Shown here: positions 6,610-14,926 of the stretch, one piece after another
How positions within the stretch are numbered: the stretch's first letter is position 1
Layout of the letters: each line of letters begins with the position of its first letter
NCBI RefSeq assembly: GCF_000430885.1
Contig: NZ_AUMW01000030.1
Coordinates: forward strand, 1 to 41,248
Length of the DNA stretch: 41,248 bases
Direction: 5' to 3'
Source: Desulfotruncus alcoholivorax DSM 16058
Lineage (GTDB): Bacteria; Bacillota; Desulfotomaculia; Desulfotomaculales; Desulfallaceae
Notes under the pieces: generated by a model
Databases searched by the model: none
Told to the model about the DNA's origin: nothing
What the model saw: only the letters and a program-made list of their open reading frames with translations
Translations under genes and position numbers: made by a program

Positions 6610-7266
6610 TTAATAAATTTTAAATAGGCCCAGGGCAATTAATATAAATCCCGGAAGGGTGCAAAGTTTTTGGCTGAGGCCTTTACAGTTCATTCCCATC
6701 CCGGCAAGAAGTCCTCCATAGGTTAGTATAAAATGCCCAATTCCCACCATCAGGGCGGTAAATATAATACTAAAACCCATCATTGAAACAGCGAATCCTG
6801 CACCAAAAGCATCCATCGCCAGTGCTATTCCAAGCAGAACCGCTTCCCGCGCGGAAATTGTTCCAGATTGGTCCAGGTCAGCCCGTGACGGCTCTCTTAA
6901 AATTTGTATTACCAACCCCAAAAACCTGATGTGAATTTTTATTAGGGTGTCGGGTGATTGGTTATCTTGATGTTCATTTAAACTACTCTTTCTATGACGA
7001 TTTGCTTGCAGTGATTGTATTAGAACCCATAGCCCGATGAACAATAAAATAAAACCACCCAGCCTGTGGGCAAAGGTTGGGGAAAAAAAACCTGCAACTG
7101 TTTTACCCAGAAGCATGGAAAAGGTTATTGCTCCCATGGACATTAAGCTGATTATTAAAAGTGATGTTGTTGGAAGCTTAATGTTTCTTATTCCATAGGA
7201 AACTCCAACGGCAACTGAATCAAGGTTTAGGGCAATTGCAAAGAGTGTCATTGTTAAAAAATCCAT
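6610..7266 (-). CDS. ytaF: YtaF-type sporulation membrane protein (MntP/LysE-like fold)
   Basis: The product of 218 residues is a polytopic membrane protein with about six hydrophobic spans. The N-terminal span ALNLDSVAVGVSYGIRNI and the later ALAMDAFGAGFAVSMMGF are the duplicated Asp-bearing motifs (ALNxD, ALAMDAF) of the YtaF/MntP family. Between the halves is a polar loop (HRKSSLNEHQDNQSPD) and DLDQSGTISAREAVLLGIAL. MntP exports manganese, whereas YtaF in Bacillus is only known as sporulation-associated; the ion here is not established. The gene lies between mutM and coaE, the neighbourhood usual for ytaF. The GGTGGTGA ribosome binding site lies inside a hairpin (7268-7319), so translation may be regulated. 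Confidence 0.88.
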   Translation of the reverse strand: MDFLTMTLFAIALNLDSVAVGVSYGIRNIKLPTTSLLIISLMSMGAITFSMLLGKTVAGFFSPTFAHRLGGFILLFIGLWVLIQSLQANRHRKSSLNEHQDNQSPDTLIKIHIRFLGLVIQILREPSRADLDQSGTISAREAVLLGIALAMDAFGAGFAVSMMGFSIIFTALMVGIGHFILTYGGLLAGMGMNCKGLSQKLCTLPGFILIALGLFKIY

Positions 7267-7267
7267 T

Positions 7268-7319
7268 GACTTTCACCACCATATGACCATTTCTCATAAA
7301 TATTATGGTGGGGAAAGTC
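7268..7319 (-). promoter_or_regulatory. Hairpin covering the ytaF ribosome binding site
   Basis: The 16-base arms at 7268-7283 and 7304-7319 are complementary except for one A-G pair, with a 20-base loop. On the minus strand the 3' arm contains GGTGGTGAAAGTC, that is, the Shine-Dalgarno region just before the ytaF ATG at 7266. The structure would hide the ribosome binding site. It could be a thermosensor-like or protein-controlled switch, or simply limit coupling between mutM and ytaF. It is not followed closely by a T run and so is a poor terminator. Confidence 0.65.
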
Positions 7320-7360
7320 GAAGTGTTCCTGGCTATGGGCCGCTATTGTTTTGGAATGAT

Positions 7361-8188
7361 CTACTCTTTTTGGCAGGCCGGGCAATAATAAGAACTCCGC
7401 CCTCCAACTTTCATGCGGGCTATGGTGGTGCCGCAGCGGGGGCACTTTTCTCCTTCGCGATTGTATACCCGCAAGAGCTCCTGATAATTGCCGGTCCTGC
7501 CATCGCCATCAACATAGTTACGCATTGAGGTTCCCCGGTTATCAATTCCTTCCTGCAGAACTTCGCAGATAGCATGATACAGGTTGGCGATTTCTCTCGG
7601 CGACAGGTTGCAGGCTAGCCGCTCCGGGTGTATGCGGGCTCTGTGCAGGGATTCGTCAACATAAATATTACCCAGACCTGCCACGAATGTTTGGTCAAGA
7701 AGCAGGGGTTTGATTCTGGTGCGCTTTCTTTTTAGCTCGCGTCGCAAGAAATCCCTGGTAAAACCCTTTTCCAGGGGCTCGGGGCCAAGGTCTTTTAGCC
7801 CTTTTACATGGCCAAGAGTTTTGTTAGTTGCCAATATAACCCGCCCGAACTGTCTCACATCGTTAAATCTCAATTGGTATCCGTCACTCAGGTGGAAGAT
7901 TAAATGGGTGTGGCGGGGTACTGGCTGAGATGATTCTGTATAAACCAGCCGCCCGGTCATCCTCAGGTGAATGACCAGCACGTTTTCGCCTGACAAATAA
8001 ATAAGTAAATATTTTCCACGACGTGCCAGGCGGAAAATCTTTTGGCCCGTTACTGCCTTTTTAAAGTCTTCCGGCGTAGTATCACGGATAATTTTAGGCG
8101 TATCTATATCAACGCCAGATATGATTAAGCCCTTTATTTTTTTCTCCAATGTCCTTTTGACGGTTTCCACTTCGGGAAGTTCCGGCAT
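7361..8188 (-). CDS. mutM: Formamidopyrimidine-DNA glycosylase
   Basis: The product of 275 residues removes oxidised purines such as 8-oxoguanine and nicks the strand by beta/delta elimination. The N-terminus MPELPEVETVKRTL carries the catalytic Pro2 and Glu3. The H2TH region includes GLGNIYVDESLHRARIHP. The C-terminus has a four-Cys zinc finger, CPRCG then YYCPACQ, as in full-length Fpg. The start codon ATG 8188 follows GAAAGGTG, which lies within the last codons of polA. The gene is 6 bases downstream of polA, so the two repair enzymes are probably cotranscribed. Confidence 0.96.
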   Translation of the reverse strand: MPELPEVETVKRTLEKKIKGLIISGVDIDTPKIIRDTTPEDFKKAVTGQKIFRLARRGKYLLIYLSGENVLVIHLRMTGRLVYTESSQPVPRHTHLIFHLSDGYQLRFNDVRQFGRVILATNKTLGHVKGLKDLGPEPLEKGFTRDFLRRELKRKRTRIKPLLLDQTFVAGLGNIYVDESLHRARIHPERLACNLSPREIANLYHAICEVLQEGIDNRGTSMRNYVDGDGRTGNYQELLRVYNREGEKCPRCGTTIARMKVGGRSSYYCPACQKE

Positions 8189-8194
8189 ATTGCA

Positions 8195-10843
8195 TTACAC
8201 CTTTCTAACGTCGTACCAGTTTGGTCCAACCTTTATGTCGACCAGCAGTGGGACATCCAATTGCAAGGCGTTTTCCATAAATTCCTTAACCATGTTTTTT
8301 GTCTTTTCCAATTCATCCTGGGGTACATCGAAAATTAACTCATCATGAACCTGAAGGATCATTTTTGTCTTCATGTGACGTTTTTTTAATTCTGTATTTA
8401 TTCTTACCATCGCCAGCTTTATTATGTCTGCGGCGCTGCCCTGAATGGGTGTGTTGATGGCGGTGCGCTCGCCGAAAGCCCTGGCGATGCGGTTGGAGCT
8501 GTACAGGTCCGGCAGATATCTCCGTCGGTTGAGTATGGTTGTGGCATAGCCTTTTTCTTTGGCTTCGGCAATTTTTTGATCGATGAACCTTTTCACGCCG
8601 GAATAGCGTTCAAAATAGCTTGTGATATAACTTGAGGCTTCAGACCGGCTAACTTTAAGATCACGCGCAAGCCCGAAATCGCTGATGCCGTAAACTATAC
8701 CGAAGTTGACGGCTTTGGCGCGGTTGCGCAGCTCCGGCGTTACGTTTTGAATGGGCAGGTGAAAAACTTCCGCCGCCGTTCGGGTATGGACGTCCTGTCC
8801 CAGCAAAAAGGATTCAACCAGATTCGGATCTGCCGACATATGGGCCAGTATGCGCAGTTCTATTTGGGAATAGTCGGCGGCTAGAATTAAGTTTCCTTCC
8901 TGGCTGGGAATAAAAACTTTTCTGATTTTCCTTCCTTGTTCCAACCTTATAGGTATGTTTTGCAGGTTGGGGTCTGAACTTGACAGCCGCCCGGTTGCAG
9001 TGACGTCCTGGTGGTAAGTTGTATGAATCCTGCCGGTAACAGGGTTAATCAGGTTGAAAAGCCCGTCTATGTACGTGGATTTTAACTTGGCCAGCTGCCG
9101 GTATTCCAAAATTTTTTCCGCGATAACCTGGGTGACGGCCAGCTCCTCCAGCACCGATGCGTCTGTTGAATAGCCCGTTTTGGTCTTTTTAATGACGGGT
9201 AACCCCATTTTTTCAAACAGTATATAACCTAATTGCTTGGGGGAATTGAGATTAAATTTCTCGCCGGCCAGGTCATATATTTCTTTTTCCAGGTCTAAAA
9301 TTTGGCCTTCTGTTTCCCGGGCCATTTCTTGCAAAAGGACAGGGTTTACGTTGACTCCTTCAATCTCCATTTCCGCCAGGACCGGGATCAGAGGCAATTC
9401 CACTTCGTAATACAGCCTGTCCATGCCTAGCTCAACCAATTTTTTATGCAGCAGGGGGTAGAGACGCATTACAGTATCCGCCCTGGCGGGGAGTACGCTA
9501 TCTCCTTCCGAGGGCAAAACAAGGTTAAAGTGTTCCAGCGCCAGGTCCTGAATCGTTTTAGGTGATTGCCCCGGGTTAAGCAAATAAGATGCTACGGTAA
9601 TATCAAAATGCAAGCCCATCATGTGCCGGTTGTGGCGCTGCAGATACCAAATGGCTTCTTTACCGCTAAAGCAAACTTTTTTCAATTTTGGGTCGGCACA
9701 AATTTCTGTTATTGTATTTAATGACTCTGCTTTATAGCATTGCGGCAGCAGAAAACACTTGCCGTTATCCAGGGCTATCGCCGCAGCCGTAATGCCTCCG
9801 GATGGTGTTCCCGCCAGCTCTACGGTAACAGGACCGTTATCCTCAGTCTCTTTATTAACTTGGGCCAGCTCGCTCCGGCTTGAAGCTGCAGTGTAATCAA
9901 CCTGGTAAACATCCAGTTCGGCTTGCCGGTTCACCGACTGCATAAAACTATTGCTTGCTTTTTTGTCTCCTCCGGACGTTTTATCAATTATGTTACGGAT
10001 TAAGGTTTTGAATTCTAATTTACTAAACAAGGCCAGCAGGGCAGGGTAATCCGGTCCTGCCCAGCGGAAATCATCAGATTCGATATTAATGGGCACCTGA
10101 CAGTTAATCGTGGCCAGTTGTTTTGATAGCAGCGCCTGCTCTTTGTATTCGTTAATTTTATTGCGCCAGCGTGCCGGCAGCTTTTCCAGGTCTGCTATAA
10201 CGTCTTCCACTTTGCCGTGTTCCTGGATCAATTTCAAAGCAGTTTTTTCTCCAATACCGGGTACTCCCGGAATGTTGTCCGAGGCGTCGCCCATTAAACC
10301 TTTTATATCCGTTATTTGCGGCGGGCTTATTCCGTATCGGTCCCACACTTTACCTTCGTCGTATTCCTGAATTTCCGATATTCCCTTTTGGGTCAGCATT
10401 ACCCTTACTCTGGGCGAGACCAGTTGCAAAAGATCCCGGTCGCCTGTTAGAATCACCACGTTAATGCTGTTTTTTTCGGCCAGCACGGTTAGAGTGCCGA
10501 TAATATCATCTGCTTCGTAATTATCCAGTTCCAAATATTTAATCCTCAGACATTGCAAAACTTCTTTCAGCAGTGGAAACTGGCTTCTTAACTCGCCAGG
10601 CGTAGCTTTTCGTGTGGATTTATAATCTGAATAGTCTTGGTGCCGAAAGGTTGTTTTACCCTTGTCAAACGCGACGGCTATGTAGTCCGGCTCAATTTTA
10701 TCCAATGCTTTAAAGAACATGTTTAAAAAACCATAAACAGCGTTGGTTGGAGTGCCGTCGGTTGTGGTAAGCAGCGGAATGGCATGGAACGCGCGGTGAG
10801 TTAAGCTGTTTCCGTCAATAATTAGAAAAATATTTTTGGACAT
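8195..10843 (-). CDS. polA: DNA polymerase I
   Basis: The product of 882 residues is a full-length family A polymerase for gap filling and Okazaki primer removal. The 5'-3' exonuclease is residues 1 to about 290 (FLIIDGNSLTHRAFHA, YEADDIIGTL, GDRDLLQL, GLMGDASDNIPGVPGIG). The middle domain (about 320-490) keeps the exonuclease fold length, but the motif where E. coli has DTETDSL reads VTVELAG, so the metal-binding acidic residues are missing and proofreading is probably absent, as in Bacillus and Thermus Pol I. The polymerase motifs are intact: A = DYSQIELRILAH, B = RNRAKAVNFGIVYG, C = LQVHDELIFDVP. ATG 10843 follows GCAGGTG. It leads the polA-mutM operon. Confidence 0.97.
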   Translation of the reverse strand: MSKNIFLIIDGNSLTHRAFHAIPLLTTTDGTPTNAVYGFLNMFFKALDKIEPDYIAVAFDKGKTTFRHQDYSDYKSTRKATPGELRSQFPLLKEVLQCLRIKYLELDNYEADDIIGTLTVLAEKNSINVVILTGDRDLLQLVSPRVRVMLTQKGISEIQEYDEGKVWDRYGISPPQITDIKGLMGDASDNIPGVPGIGEKTALKLIQEHGKVEDVIADLEKLPARWRNKINEYKEQALLSKQLATINCQVPINIESDDFRWAGPDYPALLALFSKLEFKTLIRNIIDKTSGGDKKASNSFMQSVNRQAELDVYQVDYTAASSRSELAQVNKETEDNGPVTVELAGTPSGGITAAAIALDNGKCFLLPQCYKAESLNTITEICADPKLKKVCFSGKEAIWYLQRHNRHMMGLHFDITVASYLLNPGQSPKTIQDLALEHFNLVLPSEGDSVLPARADTVMRLYPLLHKKLVELGMDRLYYEVELPLIPVLAEMEIEGVNVNPVLLQEMARETEGQILDLEKEIYDLAGEKFNLNSPKQLGYILFEKMGLPVIKKTKTGYSTDASVLEELAVTQVIAEKILEYRQLAKLKSTYIDGLFNLINPVTGRIHTTYHQDVTATGRLSSSDPNLQNIPIRLEQGRKIRKVFIPSQEGNLILAADYSQIELRILAHMSADPNLVESFLLGQDVHTRTAAEVFHLPIQNVTPELRNRAKAVNFGIVYGISDFGLARDLKVSRSEASSYITSYFERYSGVKRFIDQKIAEAKEKGYATTILNRRRYLPDLYSSNRIARAFGERTAINTPIQGSAADIIKLAMVRINTELKKRHMKTKMILQVHDELIFDVPQDELEKTKNMVKEFMENALQLDVPLLVDIKVGPNWYDVRKV

Positions 10844-10880
10844 GGTTGCACCTGCCTGTTTATACTTTTAGGAAAGTATG

Positions 10881-10902
10881 CCTAGCCATATATATGGCTA
10901 GG
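10881..10902. repeat. 22-base perfect palindrome upstream of polA
   Basis: CCTAGCCATAT and its exact reverse complement meet without a loop, about 40 bases upstream of the polA start in the polA/ctpA divergent region. A symmetric site of this kind could be an operator for a dimeric regulator or a cruciform. It directly abuts the dispersed repeat starting at 10901. Confidence 0.6.
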
Positions 10903-10965
10903 ATTAAGGAAAAAAGTACTGAAATGCGCGTGTTAAGGGAACTGATTTAGCGCGCTTTTCATGTT
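10901..10965 (+). repeat. Dispersed structured repeat, copy 1
   Basis: A 65-base unit is shared with 22498-22561 at about 90% identity (five substitutions, one A indel, counted by eye). It reads GGATTAAGGA, then AGTACTGAAA, a stem arm, the constant loop AAGGGAACTGATTTA, and the arm GCGCGCTTTTCA. The A-tract/GC/T-tract stem looks like an intrinsic terminator, but this copy lies in a divergent promoter region where no transcript should end. One stem mismatch (T-T) and a G-T pair are present here; copy 2 pairs perfectly. Confidence 0.75.
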
Positions 10966-11007
10966 GCCCGCCGGGCTAATTGGTTTCTGTTTGGGAACAG
11001 TATCTTC

Positions 11008-11035
11008 AACGGCAGCCTTTAAAATACCTGCCGTT
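11008..11035. other. Stem-loop in the ctpA upstream region
   Basis: AACGGCAG (11008-11015) pairs with CTGCCGTT (11028-11035) across a 12-base AT-rich loop. It lies about 90 bases before ctpA. It could be an operator or leader structure; nothing else supports a function. The rest of 10966-11127 shows no gene. Confidence 0.35.
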
Positions 11036-11127
11036 CAACAATATTTGATCTAATTAGTTAGGCTGAGGCAGCAGGACTTTCACCATAGTCAATAGAAATA
11101 TATTAATAAATGAAGGGGGTTGGGTAT

Positions 11128-12570
11128 ATGTCCAGGCGACTGGTGTTCCTGGTTTTTACTTTTTTAGCGCTGTTTTTCCCGATATTTCCGGCCGCGGCGG
11201 CAGAAAAACAGAATAGCGACAATTCGGCTATTATCAACGAGGTTATGGACTATTTACAAGAGTATCATCTTTCCAATCCGGACCGGGATAGTTTGACTTA
11301 CGGCGCCATACAGGGAATGCTGGACACTCTGGACGATCCGTATGCTGAGTATTTTTCACCCGATGAGATTCAAAGTTTCACTGATGCTCTAAATGGTGAT
11401 TTAGAAGGTGTTGGTATTCAGGTGCGGGCGGGTGATAAAAACCCGTTTGTTGAAGATGTGCTGCCTGGCACCCCGGCGGAAAAGGAAGGAATCAAACAGG
11501 GGGATTTAATAATCGCCGTTGACGGCAAAGACACCACCGGACAAAAATTAAGCGAGGTGGTTGATAAAATACGCGGACCGCATGGTACAAAGGTGACTCT
11601 TACGATAAGACGCGGGGAAAAAGAATTGGATGTAACGCTTAACCGGGCTGCAATTCACGTGTCCTCAGTAAAATCCGAGATGATGGCCGGCAATACCGGT
11701 TACATTAGTGTAGCCTCGTTTGGTTCTTCCACTGCAGAAGAGTTTGATAATGCGGTAAAAAATCTCCAAAATTCCGGGATGAAGAGCCTGATTATTGATT
11801 TGCGTGATAATGGGGGCGGTTATCTCGAGGCGGCCGTTGATATGCTGGATGACTTCCTTGTTCAGGGTTCAACCGTTGTCAGCATTGTTGATAATAAAGG
11901 TGAGAAGATAAAGATAAACACAATGGGAAAACCTTTTGTTAAAGGCCTGCCTGTAGCTGTTTTGGTTAACGACTATACTGCCAGCGCTTCGGAAATTATG
12001 GCCGCCGCGCTAAAGGATTACGGAATGGCCGCTATCATAGGCAATACGACTTTTGGTAAAGGGGTTGTGCAAAACATCATTCCCTTAAGCAACGGGGGAG
12101 CAGTAAAGTTTACCGTCTACAAATACTTAACTCCATCCGGCGCAGATATAGACAAGGTGGGAATTAAACCGGACCAGTTTGTATTAACGAATGCGCTGCA
12201 AAAAGAAGTGGCCTGGGAATTGCTGCATCCTGAAGATAATCCGGATTTAGTTTTTGATTCCGGCGCAAAAAATGTTAAATTAAACGGTCAAAAAGTCGAC
12301 TTGAACATTAATATAATAAAGAAAAATAATCGTGCTTATTTGCCGCTGAGACCTGTGCTGGAATCTATGTTATATCAGGTGGATTGGCAGGACGGCATAA
12401 TTAAGGTTATGTCCGGTGAACGTGAGATTAAAAAATTAAGTACATTTGACCTTTCCGGCTTGCTGCTGGAAAACGAAACAAGTTATATTCCGGTAGACAT
12501 GTTAAAGGATTTTAAAATCAACATAAACCAAAAAGACAATATTTATGAATTAACCAGGCAAATACCTTAA
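11128..12570 (+). CDS. Carboxyl-terminal processing protease (S41, CtpA/CtpB type) with C-terminal stalk-like domain
   Basis: The product has 480 residues. ATG 11128 was chosen because AAGGGGGTTGG lies upstream; the frame is open from 11110. A signal peptide (MSRRLVFLVFTFLALFFPIF plus PAAAA) exports it. A PDZ domain follows (VGIQVRAGDKNPFVEDVLPG to IRRGEKELDV, about residues 95-180). The S41 catalytic domain contains IIDLRDNGGGYLEAAVDM, the Ser in DYTASASEIMAAAL and the Lys in TFGKGVVQ. After the protease comes KPDQFV, then about 115 residues (LNGQKVDLNI, AYLPLRPVLESM, WQDGIIKV) resembling the copper amine oxidase N-terminal/stalk domains common in Clostridia surface proteins. In spore formers CtpB cleaves SpoIVFA to trigger SigK; that role is possible but not shown here. 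Confidence 0.9.
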   Translation: MSRRLVFLVFTFLALFFPIFPAAAAEKQNSDNSAIINEVMDYLQEYHLSNPDRDSLTYGAIQGMLDTLDDPYAEYFSPDEIQSFTDALNGDLEGVGIQVRAGDKNPFVEDVLPGTPAEKEGIKQGDLIIAVDGKDTTGQKLSEVVDKIRGPHGTKVTLTIRRGEKELDVTLNRAAIHVSSVKSEMMAGNTGYISVASFGSSTAEEFDNAVKNLQNSGMKSLIIDLRDNGGGYLEAAVDMLDDFLVQGSTVVSIVDNKGEKIKINTMGKPFVKGLPVAVLVNDYTASASEIMAAALKDYGMAAIIGNTTFGKGVVQNIIPLSNGGAVKFTVYKYLTPSGADIDKVGIKPDQFVLTNALQKEVAWELLHPEDNPDLVFDSGAKNVKLNGQKVDLNINIIKKNNRAYLPLRPVLESMLYQVDWQDGIIKVMSGEREIKKLSTFDLSGLLLENETSYIPVDMLKDFKININQKDNIYELTRQIP

Positions 12571-12607
12571 TTACGATTGGATTGCTTTTTTAAAGGAGGT
12601 GCTCTTG

Positions 12608-13960
12608 ATGTCGAACAAAAAATGTTCCTGCGGTAGTGGAAAAAGTGCTGATGGGTGTTGCGAGCCTGGCAGAAATGTTATTGATTTGAATGAATACCGC
12701 TGGCGGCGTGCTGGACGGCATCTCCGAAGGAAACTGGCTGAATTTGCCGATAACGATATTTTTATAGATGATGTAGAGAACGCCAGGGAAATATTTTTCG
12801 ATCCCTTTGATCCTGAACTGGTGGATGAAGAAGACGATTTAATGCTGGAAAGGTTTTTTGAATGGTTTATTTTTGATTATAAAATTCAAAATCAAACTAT
12901 TTTGGAGTATTTCAGCCTTGCCGGTAATTTAGTCAGTGAAGAAAGAGAATTGCTCGAAAGTTGGAAAAAAGCCAAAAGCTCTTTTTACCAGGTAATTGGA
13001 ATAGAAAACCAATCAATGATTGTTATAGAGGACTTAATTCGCGGGTGGCAGGTAATAGTCACAGATAAAAACGCGGCCAGGGAACTTGAAAAAGGGCATA
13101 TTATGCTGATGAGAGTTTTGCCTGTGGGAAACAGCTATGAGTTTTCCACGGGAGGTATGGTTTTGCCCCAGGAATGCAAAGGTTATTTATTAGGCAGGGT
13201 AAGGCAGGATGCCGACTTTTATTGGAGTAAGTTTAAAAAGCGAGGAGACTGGGAGCAGTATCTTGCTGACAGAGCTCACGTTTTAAATAGCCTGGTGGTA
13301 GAATTAGAAACGATTTGGAACTTTTCATCCATCGATGAAGAGGGTAACCCGAAAACCTTAAATTCACACAAAGGGCATATGGCTGGTATGGCCCAGCAGG
13401 TAACTAATATTTTCTTAGATTATTTCTACGACCGCTGGGTTAACGAGCCAATGGATGTCTTACATGGCAAAACCCCTATGGAAGCATCCAAAACAAAAGA
13501 AGGGCGGGAAAAGCTGCAAACGCTGCTTAAAGAACTGGGTAAAATTGAAAAGGCCAGGGCACAAAAGGGTGAGCCTTTTTATGATCTTACAAGGTTGCGC
13601 AAAAAGCTTAAATTGCCGGCAGAGGCAAGCAACAGGCCGGCGAAGGGCGCAAAGGATGAAAGCCTTGCTGACAATTATGCCGGAGTTACTGAATTAATCC
13701 GGGATGGTTTGAAAAAAATGGGATACCAGGCGCAGCAAGTCAACAATGCGGTGGAAATGTGGCAGCAATACAGTAAAGCGGCCAGGCCGGCATTTAGAAA
13801 ACCGGGGGCATGGGCGGCAGCGATTATATATGCAGTTGCCAGGTTGCTTGGTGATGAGTCAGTCAGTCAGAATGGACTGGCGCTTATGTATAATGTTTCG
13901 GCTTCTACAATATCAGCCAACTACAGGAGTATATGCAAAACACTTCAACTTGAAGGGTAA
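12608..13960 (+). CDS. SEC-C motif protein with C-terminal helix-turn-helix
   Basis: The product has 450 residues. ATG 12608 follows AAAGGAGGTGCTCTTG; GTG 12599 is less likely. It begins with a SEC-C-type zinc motif, CSCGSGKSADGCC. A long acidic middle region follows (ENAREIFFDPFDPELVDEED and beyond), then a central helical part. HGKTPMEASKTKEGREKL at about residues 290-310 recalls the HGxTPxEA segments of SEC-C/UPF0149-like proteins. The C-terminus GLALMYNVSASTISANYRSI reads as a helix-turn-helix. The combination suggests a nucleic-acid-binding protein, but its function is not known. It is 37 bases downstream of ctpA on the same strand, probably in one operon, and is followed by a bidirectional terminator. 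Confidence 0.8.
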   Translation: MSNKKCSCGSGKSADGCCEPGRNVIDLNEYRWRRAGRHLRRKLAEFADNDIFIDDVENAREIFFDPFDPELVDEEDDLMLERFFEWFIFDYKIQNQTILEYFSLAGNLVSEERELLESWKKAKSSFYQVIGIENQSMIVIEDLIRGWQVIVTDKNAARELEKGHIMLMRVLPVGNSYEFSTGGMVLPQECKGYLLGRVRQDADFYWSKFKKRGDWEQYLADRAHVLNSLVVELETIWNFSSIDEEGNPKTLNSHKGHMAGMAQQVTNIFLDYFYDRWVNEPMDVLHGKTPMEASKTKEGREKLQTLLKELGKIEKARAQKGEPFYDLTRLRKKLKLPAEASNRPAKGAKDESLADNYAGVTELIRDGLKKMGYQAQQVNNAVEMWQQYSKAARPAFRKPGAWAAAIIYAVARLLGDESVSQNGLALMYNVSASTISANYRSICKTLQLEG

Positions 13961-14006
13961 ATTAAAAGTTTGGTTTTTTGGTCGGCTGTAATCCCAGTTA
14001 AAAAGA

Positions 14007-14047
14007 AAATGCGAGGAAGTTTAATGAAACTCTCCTCGCATTTTTTA
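14007..14047. terminator. Bidirectional terminator between convergent genes
   Basis: AATGCGAGGA pairs with TCCTCGCATT, extended by AGTTT/AAACT around an AATG loop, with an A-tract before and six T after. It serves the SEC-C gene on plus and the deacetylase gene on minus. Confidence 0.85.
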
Positions 14048-14069
14048 TGGCTTTTTGCCAATAATAACT

Positions 14070-14822
14070 TTAATCAGTTACGCCGGGGCCATAATCCAGC
14101 AATTCGCTGACTGTAACCAAATTATAACCTTGCTTGCGCAGCCCGTCTATTACTGCCGGCAGCGCATCAGGGGTACGGTCGCAGGTATCGCTGGCATGCA
14201 TCAGGATAATGGCGCCAGGGTGGGCTTTTTGCAGTACACGGTCAATTATTTGTTCTACAGAGCAATCCTTCTTCCAATCCAGGGAGTCGTCGCTCCATTG
14301 GATTACTTTATAATTCATACCGGTTATTACTTTTAATACAATATCGTTCCAATCTCCATTGGGGGTGCGGATTAAATTTGGGGTTACGCCGGTTACTTCC
14401 TTGATGGACTCCTGGGCGGCTAAAATATCTTTTTTAATCCATTCCTGATCGTGTTCGCTGTAGTTAACGTGTTCATTGCCGTGGCTGGCTATCTCATGTC
14501 CTTCCGCGGCAATCCTTTTAGGGATTTCAGGATGTTGTTTTACCCAGGGTCCGCTGAGAAAGAATGTTGACTTAACATTCTTCTCTTTTAATATGTCCAG
14601 TACCGGACCCGGAACTTTAGTTCCCCAACTTATATCAAAAGTAAGGGCCAAAACAGGCTTTTTTGTCGCTACCTTATAAATGGCATGCGGTTTGGGTTCC
14701 GTGTCCACATTAACTGCTTTTTGCTGCATGATAACGAAAAATAGTATCAAGGTAGTGAGTAACAGTGCCCCTAGAAGAAAATTTCTTTTAATTTTTTTAT
14801 AGTCCAGTATAAACACGCGCAT
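14070..14822 (-). CDS. Polysaccharide deacetylase (NodB homology, PdaB-like)
   Basis: The product of 250 residues has one N-terminal membrane span (LLGALLLTTLILFFVIM, about residues 16-32) that places the catalytic domain outside. The NodB domain has motif 1 LALTFDISWGTKVPG with the catalytic Asp, motif 2 EIASHGNEHVNYSE with the two metal-binding His (H-x3-H), motif 3 LIRTPNGDWND, and the C-terminal GAIILMHASD with the conserved His. The enzyme would remove acetyl groups from peptidoglycan or a related glycan. The overall layout resembles the spore-associated PdaB/YlxY group. ATG 14822 follows AGAGGTGATTTGTT. It is divergent from the DacF-like gene 104 bases away. Confidence 0.88.
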   Translation of the reverse strand: MRVFILDYKKIKRNFLLGALLLTTLILFFVIMQQKAVNVDTEPKPHAIYKVATKKPVLALTFDISWGTKVPGPVLDILKEKNVKSTFFLSGPWVKQHPEIPKRIAAEGHEIASHGNEHVNYSEHDQEWIKKDILAAQESIKEVTGVTPNLIRTPNGDWNDIVLKVITGMNYKVIQWSDDSLDWKKDCSVEQIIDRVLQKAHPGAIILMHASDTCDRTPDALPAVIDGLRKQGYNLVTVSELLDYGPGVTD

Positions 14823-14926
14823 AACAAATCACCTCTTTATTAAAAGCTAATTAAATAATATTTCCAGGATTGGCTCGGTATGTTAAAAATTCTTATATAG
14901 TATGAGAAAAAAATGTCTGGGCGGTG

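Noticed and set aside
7268-7319. mutM-ytaF hairpin considered as an intrinsic terminator or a Mn2+ (yybP-ykoY) riboswitch
   Set aside because: No immediate T run for a terminator, and the conserved yybP-ykoY loop sequences are absent.
10981-11040. Stem-loop before ctpA considered as a riboswitch
   Set aside because: Only one 8-base stem is present and no known aptamer motif was recognised.
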